A stretch of 64,000 nt of DNA. It comes from Locusta migratoria (Eukaryota; Arthropoda; Insecta; Orthoptera; Acrididae). The stretch lies in assembly GCA_026315105.1 (NCBI GenBank), contig CM048744.1:904375094-904439093 (forward strand). Reading direction: 5' to 3'. Under the pieces are notes generated by a model that did not search any database, was not told where the DNA came from, and was given only the letters and a program-made list of their open reading frames with translations. This document shows positions 13,523 to 23,579 of this stretch, piece after piece (position 1 is the stretch's first letter; each line of letters starts with the position of its first letter). The translations under genes and the position numbers were made by a program.

Positions 13523-13818
13523 TCACTCCATGTAATCTTCTTCAGACAGTCGCAGCTTACTCATATCTCCTCTGATCTGGTCAATCCATCGCAGTCGTGG
13601 TCTTCTCCTTGGTATTTTGCCTCTGGTGTCCTCTTCCACTACCTGCCTGGTGATCTGGCGATCTCGACGCCTCACGTGTCCATACCACTTCAGCCTTTTT
13701 TCTTCGATTACTGCCACGATGTCCACCGACTTGTATAACTGCTGCAATTCACGGTCCTGTATTTTCCTCCATTCATCTCCATCCTTCACTGGTCCAAAAA
13801 TTTGTCTGAGGATGGCAT
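13523..13818 (-). pseudogene. LINE ORF2 C-terminal fragment
   Basis: Carries LRQIFGPVKDGDEWRKI, then KRLKWYGHVRRRD and a basic GKIPRRRPRLRWIDQI segment. The 'KWYGHV.R' plus 'GRR.RGRP..RW' pattern is the usual end of RTE/R-type insect LINE polyproteins. The frame ends SEEDYME. A SINE at 13831 cuts it from the rest of the enzyme. Confidence 0.85.
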
Positions 13819-13830
13819 TCTCAAATGTCA

Positions 13831-14031
13831 AAAATGTTCAAATGTCTGTAAATCTATCGGACCAAATTGCGTGGTCATCAGTCCGTAGCTTACAAACTAC
13901 TTAAACCTAGGTAAACTAACCTAAGGACAAACACACACACCCATGCCCCAGGGAGGACTCGAACCTCCACGGCGAGCAACCGCGCGCTCCGCAGCGAGAC
14001 GCTTTAGACCGCTCGGCTACTCCACCGCGGC
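13831..14031 (-). mobile_element. tRNA-headed SINE, subfamily B
   Basis: Same head (agccgagcggtctaaagcg, ggaggttcgagtcc on the minus strand) and tail as the copy at 5.2 kb. Exact 12-bp target duplication tctcaaatgtca at 13819-13830 and 14032-14043. It lies inside the LINE ORF, so it is younger than that LINE. Confidence 0.92.
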
Positions 14032-14043
14032 TCTCAAATGTCA

Positions 14044-14573
14044 GGAGGTTTTTTTTTCCATCTTTCGCGTAATAGTTAAGGTCTTTGCTCCATATAAATC
14101 GTCGTGTACTATCTCGATAGTAGCTTTCCCAGAGATAACCTTGTCCTGTTTCCAGCTTGTATTCGTGCGATAATATCGTAGTCTATCTCGTTCCTTTCAT
14201 TGAGTATTGCCCCAATGTATTTAAAGTCTTTTACCCTTTCAAAGACTTGGTCATCCACATTTAGCGGTCTTTTCCTCTTCTAACTACGAGTTACTTCGAC
14301 GTATCCATATTCAACTTCCGGCCTGTTGTCACTGCCTATTAAAGCTCTTGTCATCCGAGCCAGGTATTGCTCTGTCTCTACTATTAAAACATCATTCGCG
14401 TAAGCCAAGGTGTTGATCCTTCTTCGCAACTCTATTCCTGTCTCTAGGCTTGCCACTGTTCTCAGAGCTCTCTCTAGTACCAGGTTAAACAGAAGGGGAG
14501 AGAGGCAGTCTCCTTGTCGCACTCCAGTCCTAACCTTGAACGTCTCTGACATGTTTCCGTTCACTTTCACCAA
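14044..14573 (-). pseudogene. LINE reverse transcriptase palm/thumb fragment
   Basis: 14573-14280 gives KVRTGVRQGDCLSPLLFNLV (the RQG..SP.LFN block) and LAYANDVLIVETEQYL in place of the YADD active site. A frame break follows. Then about 14277-14050 gives KRPLNVDDQVFERVKDFKYI and GAILNERNEIDYDIIARIQ, matching the thumb 'FKYLG..L' region. The substituted Asp in YAND should abolish catalysis. Confidence 0.85.
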
Positions 14574-14582
14574 TGTTGTTTC

Positions 14583-14781
14583 AAAATGTTCAGATGTTTG
14601 TATAGCTTATAGGACTTACCTACGGGGTCATCAGTCCCTAAACTTACAAACTACTTATGAACTAACTACTACTAAGGACGGCACAAATATCCATGCCCGA
14701 GGGGGGATTGGAACCCCCGACCGTAGTGGCCGTGCAGACCGTGACTGGAGCGCGTCAGTCCCCTCGGCCACCGCGGCCTGC
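14583..14781 (-). mobile_element. tRNA-headed SINE, subfamily A
   Basis: Reverse-oriented full SINE (B-box ggttccaatc on the minus strand, body and gaacattttg-type tail). Target duplication tgttgtttc at 14574-14582 and 14782-14790. Inserted in the LINE reverse transcriptase gene. Confidence 0.9.
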
Positions 14782-14790
14782 TGTTGTTTC

Positions 14791-15183
14791 TTGGGTGCAT
14801 ACTCGTGTTAGTTTTATAGTTTTCTCGGTACTTGAGCCGTTTCGAGTTCTTTCGATATTGCCTGTCCTTTCAGACTATCATATGCCATTTGGAAGTCTAC
14901 AAAAAGGCAGTGAACACTTTTTCGGAATTCCCAGCTCTTTGATAGCACTTGCGTTATTGTATGTACATATTCAACAGTTAACTCTCCCTTTCTAAAGCCT
15001 GCTTGCTGGAATCCCAGAACTTTCTCGACATGTCAGTCGCTTCAGTAGCAACATCCTCCAGACCTTATAAGCTGTACACAATATTGTAATTTCTCTATAG
15101 TTGGTGCATCTCATTGGGTCTCCTTTCTTTAGTACGTGTCTAATAACAGACTACTTCCATTCTTCCTGGATCTTTTCCTTCTT
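14791..15183 (-). pseudogene. LINE reverse transcriptase fingers fragment
   Basis: Minus-strand translation near 14925-14880 gives SVHCLFVDFQMAYDS, the motif-A aspartate block. Upstream pieces match the 'QQAGFRKG' and 'ILPVLKKGD' style linker only weakly. Stops and frame changes are frequent. Confidence 0.7.
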
Positions 15184-15194
15184 CCAGATTAAGC

Positions 15195-15308
15195 AAATTC
15201 AAATGTTTGTTAAGCTTATGGGACTTAACTACGGGGTCATCAGTCCCTAAACTTACAAACTACTTATGAACTACTTACGAACTAGGACGGCACAAATATC
15301 CATGCCCC
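15195..15308 (-). mobile_element. 5'-truncated SINE, subfamily A
   Basis: Only the body and tail are present (gacggcacaaatatccatg to aaattcaaatgtttg); the tRNA head is missing. Exact 11-bp target duplication ccagattaagc at 15184-15194 and 15309-15319. This shows that truncation occurred on insertion, as in target-primed reverse transcription. Confidence 0.9.
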
Positions 15309-15850
15309 CCAGATTAAGCTTAAAAGATCGTTTAGTCTCTCTTGTAGAGTAGCTGTACCCTCCTTCTGCGTCTCTGACGCTATACCATCTATTCCTGGTG
15401 CCTTTCCCCTCTTCAGCATATTTATGGTTGCTCTTACCTCTTCCATGCTTCAAACTTCCGTGATGGCACTGCTTCTCTGTTTTCTGTATTTGATTCTTTG
15501 TCTTCGTCTTCTGTTGGTGTTTGGGTCCTCATTGAGGAGGTTTTCGAAGTAGTTTTTCCATTCTTCTGTAGCTTTCATTTCATCTGTGATTATCTTTCCT
15601 TCTTGATCTTTAATCATGTCAATCCTACCATTATATCCTTTCTTGAAAAATCTAACTGTCCTGTAAAAGTCTTCTCCTTCCTGTCAGCCTATTCAAAATT
15701 GTACCAATAAGTACACTGCCAGAAGAAAGTGCTGCACATGGAAAGATAACGTCCATTTTGATCCCACGTCGGAAATTACCACCTGGGGGATAGAAGTTTA
15801 CTGATAACTATATTATATGACATTGTAGTAAGGAGTGTGTGACTGATTCA

Positions 15851-16418
15851 TTATTTATTATATTCCACATATATACTGGTTAAGCCACGTCGCACAATTG
15901 AATTGTAATTTAGAAAACGTAACTAGTTTCAATGAACTCTATCATCATTATCAAACGTAAGCAAAAATTGCATTAAACACAAACTGAGAAAATAATTAAA
16001 TTATGTAAAGGTGTAGTTGCCAGGGGTGTGACAGTGACTCCCAACTGTCTGCCATAGTCACAAATGGTATCGCACCATTTCCAGCTATATATAATTCCAT
16101 ACCATGCCACAACAGCTGTATTTGCAATATGAATTGTATTTGCTTGTTGAGCTGCAATAACCATGTGATATGGCAGGCACAATCAAGATTTTAGGAACAA
16201 ATCAAATTAATTCAGAACATTGTACCAATGTGTACCATGTTCTATATCCAAGTTGTCAAGTACCAGATGTGATTCCATTGGGAGCTGTCAACACACTCAA
16301 CACTCAACAGTGTTTGATAATGATGACAGAGTGCATTGAAACTAGTTACGTTTTTTAAATTACAATTCAATTTGTATGACGTGGCTTAACCACTATATAT
16401 GTGGATTATAATAAATAA
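15851..16418. mobile_element. 568-bp element with about 107-bp terminal inverted repeats
   Basis: 15851-15957 and 16311-16418 are reverse complements with few differences: both read ttatttattata, then a tggttaagccacgtc block, then gtaactagtttcaatg and atcatcattatcaaac inward. The centre (15958-16310) has no coding frame of note. It is a non-autonomous fold-back or MITE type. A clear target duplication could not be fixed (flanks gattca / ctcata). Confidence 0.85.
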
Positions 16419-16835
16419 CTCATAATTGTTTTAACGTTGTCCGAGAACATACATCGTAGTTGTTTAGCTGCCAGATCGTCATTTGCGTGTACAGTTTAAT
16501 GAGGAATGTTTACACTTATAAGGGTGAGTGTTATATATACGCGTGACGCAATCTGCCGCCACACAACACAGACGCACTCGTTCCTCCTGAATCCATTTAA
16601 GCAGGATTGAAAGCTATCAGATTGTCAAACTGTGGTGAAATGGTCATTTCGGAGATACGTCAGTTGTGCGACTGTGCTGGTTGGCATGGTCGCGTGAACA
16701 TTCTCACACTCGTAGGAGAGATTGTTGACGTCTATGCAGCACAATCAGAATCGTCATACCGTGCCTAGAAGTGTCATGACGAACTGTTGCCAACCGGTTA
16801 CTAGCAGTGAGAATACGGTCATGCACACCTCTTTT

Positions 16836-17425
16836 CCTGGGCGAGGAGACTGAGGCGCGCCAGTCACGGTCTGCACGGCCACTATGGCCGGGGGTTCGAA
16901 TCCCCCCTCAGGCATGGATATTTGTGCCGTCCTTAGTGTTAGCTAGTTCATACGTAGAATGAAACTTTCACTCTGCAGCGGAGTGCGCGCTGATATGAAA
17001 CTTCCTGGCAGATTAAAATTGTGTGCCGGAATCGGGACTCGAACCTGGGACCTTTGCCTATCGCGGGCAAGCGCTCTACCACTGAGCTACCCCGACACGA
17101 CTCACGATGCCGCCTCACAACTTTACATCCGCCAGTACCTCGCCTCCTACTTTCCAAACTTCTTGCAAGTTTCGCAAGAGAGCATCTGTGAAGTTCGGAA
17201 AGTAGGAGGCGAGGCTCTGGCGGAAGCAAAGTTGTGAGGCGGCATCGTGAGTCGTGTCGGGATAGCTCAGTGGTAGAGCGCTTGTCCGCGATAGGCAAAG
17301 GTCCCGGTTCCGGTACACAATTTTAATCTGCCAGGAAGTTTCAGTTCATAAGTAGTTTGTAAGTTTATGGACTGATGACACCGTAGTTAAGTCCCATAAG
17401 CTATACAAACATTTGAACCTTTTGA
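16836..17425 (+). mobile_element. tRNA-headed SINE, subfamily A, itself split by a palindromic element
   Basis: The head and first body half are at 16836-16957, the second half at 17344-17425. Exact 11-bp target duplication acacctctttt at 16825-16835 and 17426-17436. It sits inside the Tc1-like transposase region, and a second element (16960-17343) sits inside it. Confidence 0.9.
16960..17343. mobile_element. 384-bp palindromic element with two inverted tRNA-like units
   Basis: Starts TGAAACTT and ends AAGTTTCA. Each arm carries a tRNA-like unit: minus strand about 17100-17022 with tagctcagtggtagagc and ggttcgagtccc, plus strand about 17255-17330 with tagctcagtggtagagc and a B box decayed to ggttccggtac. 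The arms pair from about 17000-17150 with 17180-17340, leaving a short loop with cttgcaagtttcgcaag. Target duplication gttcata[c/a]gtag at 16946-16957 and 17344-17355. The overlapping open frames here are only shadows of the palindrome. Confidence 0.88.
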
Positions 17426-17835
17426 ACACCTCTTTTTCGTCTTCCGCTGACTCACAACATCGACGTACACGGCTTGGCTGATGGTGTCAGAAGATCACTT
17501 GTAAGATTGCGCCCGGTGGTCTTCACAATGAAAGAAATGTTTTTGCACTATCGTAATTCCTGCGCTAGACGTGCAGTAATTTTCCTTGGCAAGACGCTTT
17601 CCGGACTCCAATAGACCCGGGTAGGATATAAGGGACGACAAGTGAGTGACTCAGTCCACGACTCTTTGTTCACAGGTCGATCAAGCATGGAATAATGTGT
17701 CTCAAGACAATATTGCAAGCTATATGGTCGAATTCATGCCAAAATCAGAATCTATGGAGGCTACATTACGTACTAATACGCGTGTTTTAGCATGGGTGGA
17801 CAAGTACGTCTCGATCTATTGATATTTACGTCCAA

Positions 17836-19640
17836 TAAATTCAGGCATTCAAAATGCACTGTTTCCTCAATAAATCTTGAGTGAATTGAAAGATTCTAAG
17901 AGAGCGGACAAAGTTTTAGTTCCGGGCGTTTAAATTTCATTAAACAAAAAAATATGTCAATGTAAATATATTGTGACTGGTAATTTCGTCATGGACTGCT
18001 GAGGGCGACCCCTGCTCAGTTTTCGTTGTTTCACTCGTAAAACAACCGACATTCAAACGTACTTTACATCCTTAGAGTACATTTCCTGAAATTTAATGAT
18101 AACACTCTAATAAATTTCAACACCGTTAGAGCCTATAATAACAAAATAGAGGAGGGAAAATATCCACGAATGTGACAGGAACGTTAATTTCAAGTAAAAG
18201 GTTCCTAATGTAAAATGCACTTTTACGAATGGTTTCCAATATAGAACAACACGCAGTTTTGATTTTTGGCTGGTGGAGTGCAATTGTGACTAAGTCACAC
18301 AAAATGAAGAAAACCAGTACAACATGTCCTGTAAAGAGAGCCCAAATGCAGTGAGGTTTAATATTCTAAACGTGTACGAGAATGCTCTATACAACGCAAC
18401 TTCTCGTATGTGGTTTTAAGAAAAACATCGAAGGAACATATGTAATTTGATAAGTTAAAAATAAATAAATAAAAATCTTTAATCCTGGAGTCAATTTCGA
18501 TTGTGCTAGATCTTCAGATAATTAAAACATTATCACGCCTGGAAATCGGCGAAGAGCGACCCGCTGTCAGCGATGACACACATTTGCTACTGTCGTCAGG
18601 AAGTGTTTATGGTTGGATGATGAAATGGGGCACCTGGTCATGAAATTTTAAGTCATAAGCTTTTTTCTTAAAAACTGTAGAATCTAGTCCTTTAATAGCT
18701 TTTTCGCAGGAACGGTGTTTCAAAGATACGTGTTGTTACGTTTACCAACTATAAAAAAATGTGTTCACGTGTAACCCTGAGACTGTATTGAATAAACGTG
18801 TTCTATCTAGGGAAATATTCGGAATGGGATATTACTCATTCAAAGTTGTTTCGTTTAGTATCCCTAAATCTTTATCATTATTCTTAAAATACTGCAATTC
18901 TAAATGAAAGAAACGTTAAACTTACATAACTATCCTGTCACAACACGCAATAAGTAGAGTCTTTATTTTCCATAGTCTATACAGGGTCTTTATTGGCGTA
19001 TTCGTTAAAGCATTTAATTATGTCATCTTCAGGCCCTTCGTCCAAGGTAAAATCGCAATCCGCTCAATTACGATGCGAAGTCAGGAAGAAGATTTCATCG
19101 TAATTAATTCATTTCACAGTGGTGGCGGGATCAGCAGACTCGCTGATCGCAAAGGTCGTTTCCTTATGTTAAATTTGTGAAGCCATTTATCAAACTAAAT
19201 AGGGGAAGAACGCTTGCGTTGTCACGATGACACAAACGGTGAAAAGCGTGCCGTGAAAGCTGGATGCTTCCCTCTAATACGTAATGCAGCTATTTGCACG
19301 GTCCTGGGTTTGCGCAGTAGATTAAGTTACCTGTTTTTCTCTACGCTGCAAACTTTGTACGACAGAATTCCACAGCGTAATTTGCTATCACTCTACAGCA
19401 CTCGGTAGAACAGAGTTTGGAAAGTGCCTCAACCTCGTCTGTTTCATTACACACCCAAACGGACGTAAATTTCGAGCGAAACTGAGCATCAGAATTTATA
19501 ACACAGTAAATTCCGTCTCTCGACGTGCTGGCCAGAATTCCCTTTGAGTAGTATGAAGTATTTTGTTTTTTGAGCGATAGTTTCTGCTTTTAGTAACTAC
19601 TTCACTTTGTTACGCTAAACTTTTATATAAACTTTTAATT
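17836..19640 (+). repeat. Long diverged direct repeat, copy 1
   Basis: Aligns by eye along its length with 57641-59850. Shared anchors include aatcttgagtgaattg, aaatcggcgaagagcgaccc / aaatcggcgagaaacgaccc, gaagaagatttcatcgtaa and actttgtacgacagaat. No coding frame is conserved. This copy lacks the two SINEs found in copy 2 and so shows their empty sites. It directly follows a Tc1-like remnant in both places. Confidence 0.85.
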
Positions 19641-20575
19641 TATAGAATAAATATTCAACCAGCTGTTTTTATACACGTTTTATGTGTTCCACAATCAGTT
19701 TTCGAGCCACTACAGGCTGATTCATCAGTGGAAATGTTACAGGAACATTGTATTTTCTTTCGCCAAGTGCAGTGAGACGTGATTGTGGTTGTGGCAAACT
19801 AACTGAACTAATCTAGTAATCGGGAATGATAACGAACGGAAGGATATAGTTGGTTGTTGGTTTTTTTTAACTGTGTTTTACCGATAGTAAAATTATAATA
19901 AGCACAAAAAATGATAACATGTCGTTTCGTTTCTTTTCTTTCCGATTATTAAAGTTCCGTTAATCTGCCAAAACACCATTTATGCAAAAACTCTTGGAGA
20001 AAGAAAATAAAATGCTCTGATGATGAGACAGCAGTGGTTTGAAAATTACTCATGGAAGCATGGTAAACATCCGTATAAGAAACTACTTGCATTTTATACC
20101 AAAACGAATCGCCAATTTGACTCCATTGCCTTTCACTTTACACTCTCCCCTGCATCTGCTCCTTCGCTCTCCTCTCCCCCCCCCCTCCAACCCTTTTCCT
20201 TCCTCACCCCGGAGTGTTGGTGTATGTAAGGTGTTTCCTAGCCTTTGTGAAGGACGACTAACTGAAAAGAGGAAGGAGGGTTAGGGTTGAAGTCCAGTCG
20301 GAGCGCACGTTCGGACTGCGTTTACTGGAAGGAAGGAACCATGCCGGAATCAGCGTGGTGTGATTTAGAGAAATCAAGGGAAAACCTGGATGGTCAAAGG
20401 CGGGATTGATCCAGCCGTCCTCCAGAATGGGAGTCCAGTGTGTTACCACTGGCCACCTCGGTGCAGCTTAAACGAGTCACTCAGATTAAGGAATGCAATT
20501 TATAATGGGAGATTTTCCTGTCCCTTTTGTTGTTCGATGATTTACTGGTTGTTACAGAAGTTAGGTAAGTAACTA
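19641..20575. other. No gene recognised
   Basis: Around 19680-19745 the minus strand has gatgaatcagcctgtagtgg and ctcgaaaactgattg, resembling Penelope-like or fold-back repeat ends. A C/T-rich patch lies at 20145-20215. Open frames at 20020-20284 follow that patch and are not credible. Confidence 0.5.
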
Positions 20576-21433
20576 CGAGGCGCGTCTAGAAAGTAAGTTC
20601 CGTTTGGTAATAAAATGAAATTGTACACAGGTACAGAAGTCATTTTTATTGCACAAAATTCTACAACACTTAAACTACTTTTCCACATAACTGCCGAAAT
20701 TCTGTAGCCACTTGTCATAGCGAGCCACAAGTTTCTGCATGTATCCTTCACAGAAGGTTGCCGCCTGTGTATTCAACCATGTGGTAACAGTTCTTTATCA
20801 TCGTTGAAGTGTTGACCACCAAAGATAGATGTTAGGCGTAAGAAGAGATGAAAGTCGCTAGGAGAGGGGTCCGAGCTGTATGGAGGATGGTCAAACAGGT
20901 CCCATTGAAATTTGAATAAGAATTGTTTGGTCACATTCGGTGTGTGAGGTCAGGCTTTATCGTGGAAAAAAATCTTTTGACAGTAATCCTCTTCTTACAG
21001 CTAAAATCTGTCCTTGGTGGACAACACTTCAACGATGACGACGAACTAAAAGAACATGTTACCACATGGTTGAATACACAGGCGGCAACATTCTATGAAG
21101 AAGGCACACAAAACCTTGTGCCATGCTGCCCTTTTTTTATTTTTTTTTTTTTTCAACAATTTCTATTATCTGAACAGCGCAAACTACTTTTCTCAGATTT
21201 ATACTTTGCCTGAAAATGGTGGTTTTCGTACGACGTGATTACATTGGACGTAATAGAGTACTCTGACGTCATTTGGGTTGGGAATTACGTACGGCAATTG
21301 CCTACAAAATTTCGGAAGCTATGTAGAAAAGTAGTTTAACAGTTGTAGATATTTGTACAATCAACATTTTTTCTGTATCTGTACCCGTTCGTTTTATATA
21401 ACCAAACGGAATTTACTTTCTGGACGCGCCTCG
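20576..21433. mobile_element. Non-autonomous mariner with two inverted 3' halves
   Basis: Terminal inverted repeats cgaggcgcgtctagaaag... (20576-20608) and its complement (21401-21433) are flanked by TA at 20574-20575 and 21434-21435. The transposase C-terminus occurs twice. On the minus strand (about 20820-20665) it gives WLNTQAA and ARYDKWLQNFGSYVEK. On the plus strand (about 21000-21330) it gives HVTTWLNTQAATFYEEG and later NFGSYVEK. The catalytic core is absent, so any movement needed another element's transposase. The right arm is interrupted at 21118-21302. Confidence 0.88.
21118..21302 (-). repeat. Short dispersed repeat with T-tract (copy 1)
   Basis: Inserted in the right arm of the mariner, between the equivalents of 'LVPCC' and 'NFGSYVEK'. 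On the minus strand it runs from ggcaattgccgtacgtaatt through aaatgacgtcagagtactc to an A-rich end, as a retroposed SINE would. A close copy lies at 21805-21966. Confidence 0.7.
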
Positions 21434-21435
21434 TA

Positions 21436-21804
21436 TATTCTCTTTAAAAATCAAACCAAACTAGCTACACTCCTTCTCATATAATAAAACGTCTTTAATA
21501 AAGAAAAATAAGACTACGTTAATAGTTTTACGCAGAAATTCGGCCCTGGAGTAGAAGGAAAATGAAAATGAAGAAAGATTTAATACCTTTACTAACTGTC
21601 AGGTACTTTGTGGTATTGGGAATCTGACTAAAGATATGTTGCTGCTTATTATATCCCTTTCTGTGCTACTGACACTTTTAGTAATGGACAATAAAGACCT
21701 TTTATTCTAAAGTTGAAGGTGTGGTCATCTTTTAATTAGGTTCGGCACTTTGCCATACAATGTGACACATTGCACTACTTTGCACATGTCACACGAAATA
21801 TTCT
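21436..21804. other. No gene recognised
   Basis: AT-rich DNA between the mariner and the second copy of the short dispersed repeat. Confidence 0.55.
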
Positions 21805-21966
21805 CCCTATCCTTTTTTATCAGCAATTTTTATTATCTGAAGAGCGCAAACTGCGTTTCTCAGATTTATACTTTGCGAGAAAATGGTGGTTTTCGGACGA
21901 CGTGATTACAATGGACGTAATAGAGTACTCTGACGTCATTTGGGTTGGGAATTACGTACGGCAAAC
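21805..21966 (-). repeat. Short dispersed repeat (copy 2)
   Basis: Nearly the same sequence as 21140-21300, including gattacaatggacgtaatag and tctgacgtcatttgggttgg on the plus strand. The T-tract is reduced to tttttt. The plus frame LLSEERKLRFSDLYFARKWW is open in both copies, but the family is unknown to me and the frame may be chance. Confidence 0.7.
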
Positions 21967-22301
21967 GCAGTGCATGTCTCACGCCGGGCGTTTAATTGGA
22001 TTAGGGCTCCCACTCTATGAATGAGAATAGCAAAGCATGGCGACCGCTGGCGATGAGCCGGGCAACTCGTAACGTTGCAAACGAGGTGCTGCCCGCCCCA
22101 CACGGCTCAGCGCCAAATTGGAACCTGTAGCGCCACCGCTATTCGCATTCGTCATAATAATTTGATTTGAATTCCTGTGCCAATACCTGCTGTTCCGATA
22201 CATCCGTGGAACGTTCTTCTGCGATTGCGTTACTCTTTGTGTCAATGTATTCACGACATTGGAGAAACAGAGATACTCCAAGAAAAAGTTATAGGCCTAT
22301 T
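21967..22301. other. No gene recognised
   Basis: Moderately GC-rich stretch ending where the LINE begins abruptly. No motif was recognised. Confidence 0.5.
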
Positions 22302-22304
22302 TAA

Positions 22305-22742
22305 TTGACGTCAATTTGCAGCAGGGTTTTGGAACATATCCTGTATTCAAATATTATGAATTATCTCGAACAGAACGATCTATTGACCCAAGGTCAACAC
22401 GGATTTAGAAAATATCGTTCATGCGAAACACAACTAACTCGTTATTCACACGAAGTGATGGGTGCTATCGACAAAGGTTCGCAAATCGATTCCGTATTTC
22501 TTGATTTCCAGAAAGCTTTTGACACCGTACCTCACAAACGGCTTTTAATCAAATTGCGTGGTTATGGTATATCGCCCCAAATTTGCGATTGGATAGTGGA
22601 TTTCTTGTCAGAGAGGACACAGTTCGTAGTAATCGATGGTAAGGCATCGACTAAAACAGAGGTGATATCGGGCGCTCCACAGGGTAGTGTTATTGGTCCT
22701 CTGCCGTTCCTTATTTACATAAACGATTTAGGGGAAATCTAA
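22305..22742 (+). pseudogene. LINE reverse transcriptase, palm N-terminal part
   Basis: Shows QGQHGFRKYRSCETQL, the catalytic SVFLDFQKAFDTVPHKRLL block (motif A Asp kept) and SGAPQGSVIGPLPFLIYINDL shortened (PQG block). It ends early at a +1 break after YINDLGE: one base appears missing, so the downstream NSSLRLFADD is in another frame. There is no natural start; the frame is open from the truncation point. Confidence 0.9.
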
Positions 22743-22756
22743 ATAGCTCTCTTAGA

Positions 22757-22942
22757 TTGTTTGCAGATGACGCCGTCATTTACCGTCTAGTAAAATCATC
22801 TGAAGATCAAAATCAACCGAAGAACGATCTGAATAAGATATCAGTAAGGTGTAAAAATTGGCAATTGACTCTAAATAATGAGAAGTGTGAAGTCGTCCAC
22901 ATGAGTACGAAAAGAAATCCTTTAATGTTGTTTACAAGATAA
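22757..22942 (+). pseudogene. LINE reverse transcriptase, YADD-equivalent segment
   Basis: Begins FADDAVIY, the motif C active-site pair of Asp residues, followed by WQLTLNNEKCEVVHMSTKR (motif D). It continues the 22305-22742 gene after a one-base deletion. It is lost again at about 22940, where a SYxINQ-type segment shifts frame. Confidence 0.9.
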
Positions 22943-22953
22943 ATCAATCAAAT

Positions 22954-23499
22954 GTGAAGGTCGTAAATTCCACAAAATTCCTAGGAATTACTATTACTTC
23001 ACACTTAAATTGGAAAGAACACGTAGATCATATCGTGGGAAAGGCGAACCAGAGACTGCCTTTTATTGGCAGAACCCTTAAAGCATGCAACAGAACTACA
23101 AAAGAAACTGCATACACTACGCTTGTCCGTCCATTTTTGGAGTATTGCTGCCCAGTGCGGGATCCTTATCAAGTGGGTTTGACGGAGGACATCGAAAGAG
23201 GCCAAAGAAGGGCAGCTCGTTTCGTATTGTCACGATACAGGAGAGACAGCGTTACGGAAATGATACAGGATCTGGGATGGGAATCATTACAACAACGGCG
23301 ATTATCGCTGCGGCGTGGGCTACTTGCGATACTCCAATCGCCAACATTCTCCTCCGAATGCGAAAATATCTTGTTGACTCCCACTTACATAGGTAGAAAT
23401 GATCATCAAAATAAAATACAAGAAATCAGAGCTCGAACGGAGAGATTCAGTGTTCTTTCTTCTCGCGCGCTATTCGAGAATGGAATGGGAGATAAATAG
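22954..23499 (+). pseudogene. LINE reverse transcriptase thumb and C-terminal domain
   Basis: VVNSTKFLGITITSHLNW (motif E), then TLVRPFLEYCCPVRDPYQVG, QRRAARFVLSRYRRDSVTEM and a C-terminus near ALFENGMGDK. Same gene as the two preceding frames. The conserved Trp of the 'PVWDP' box is Arg here. At 181 residues this is the longest credible coding remnant in the window. Confidence 0.9.
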
Positions 23500-23579
23500 T
23501 ATAACTGTGGTTCGATGAACCCTCTGCCAGGCACTTAAATGTGATTTGCAGAGTATCCCATGTAGATGTATATAAATGA

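Larger units (their letters stand above)
13441..15710 (-). mobile_element. 5'-truncated LINE (RTE-like, clade uncertain) split by three SINEs
   Basis: Read on the minus strand from high to low coordinates, the pieces are collinear. A linker lies before the palm (15710-15309), then FVDFQMAYDS (about 14925-14880), then the palm and thumb (14573-14044), and last the KRLKWYGHVRRRD C-terminus (13831-13523). Three SINEs, each with its own target duplication, interrupt the order. Endonuclease sequence is not seen, so the 5' part is lost. The catalytic YADD box reads YAND. It is a non-LTR retrotransposon whose enzyme is inactive. Confidence 0.85.
16430..17835 (+). mobile_element. Tc1-like transposon remnant
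   Basis: With the internal SINE set aside, the plus strand gives RLPLTHNIDVHGLADGV, matching the Tc1 'RLPLT..H...RL.WC' segment. VVFTMKEMF follows where VVFSDESRF is expected, so the catalytic Asp is lost. Further on, QAWNNVSQDNIASYMVEFMP matches the Tc1 C-terminus 'QAWN.IPQ..I..L...MP'. The 5' limit is uncertain. Frames shift several times. A homologous fragment lies at 55905-56221 and 57413-57640. Confidence 0.7.
22302..23572 (+). mobile_element. CR1/jockey-group LINE, best copy, 5'-truncated
   Basis: Reverse transcriptase domain from the HGF block onward and the full C-terminus, then a short 3' UTR ctgccaggcacttaaatgtg and a gtagatgta tail. The 5' end is cut at about 22302, so endonuclease and fingers are missing. 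Three frames (22305-22742, 22757-22942, 22954-23499) make up one gene broken by small indels. Four more copies with the same 3' UTR are in the window, on both strands. The exact clade needs a phylogeny. Confidence 0.9.

Noticed and set aside
14693..14995. Frames beginning MPEGGLEPPT and similar (also at 35.1, 58.1 and 58.9 kb)
   Set aside because: These are translations of the SINE tRNA-like head and recur wherever a SINE copy lies.
16948..17318. Overlapping 60-116 residue frames on both strands
   Set aside because: Shadows of the palindromic tRNA-bearing element.
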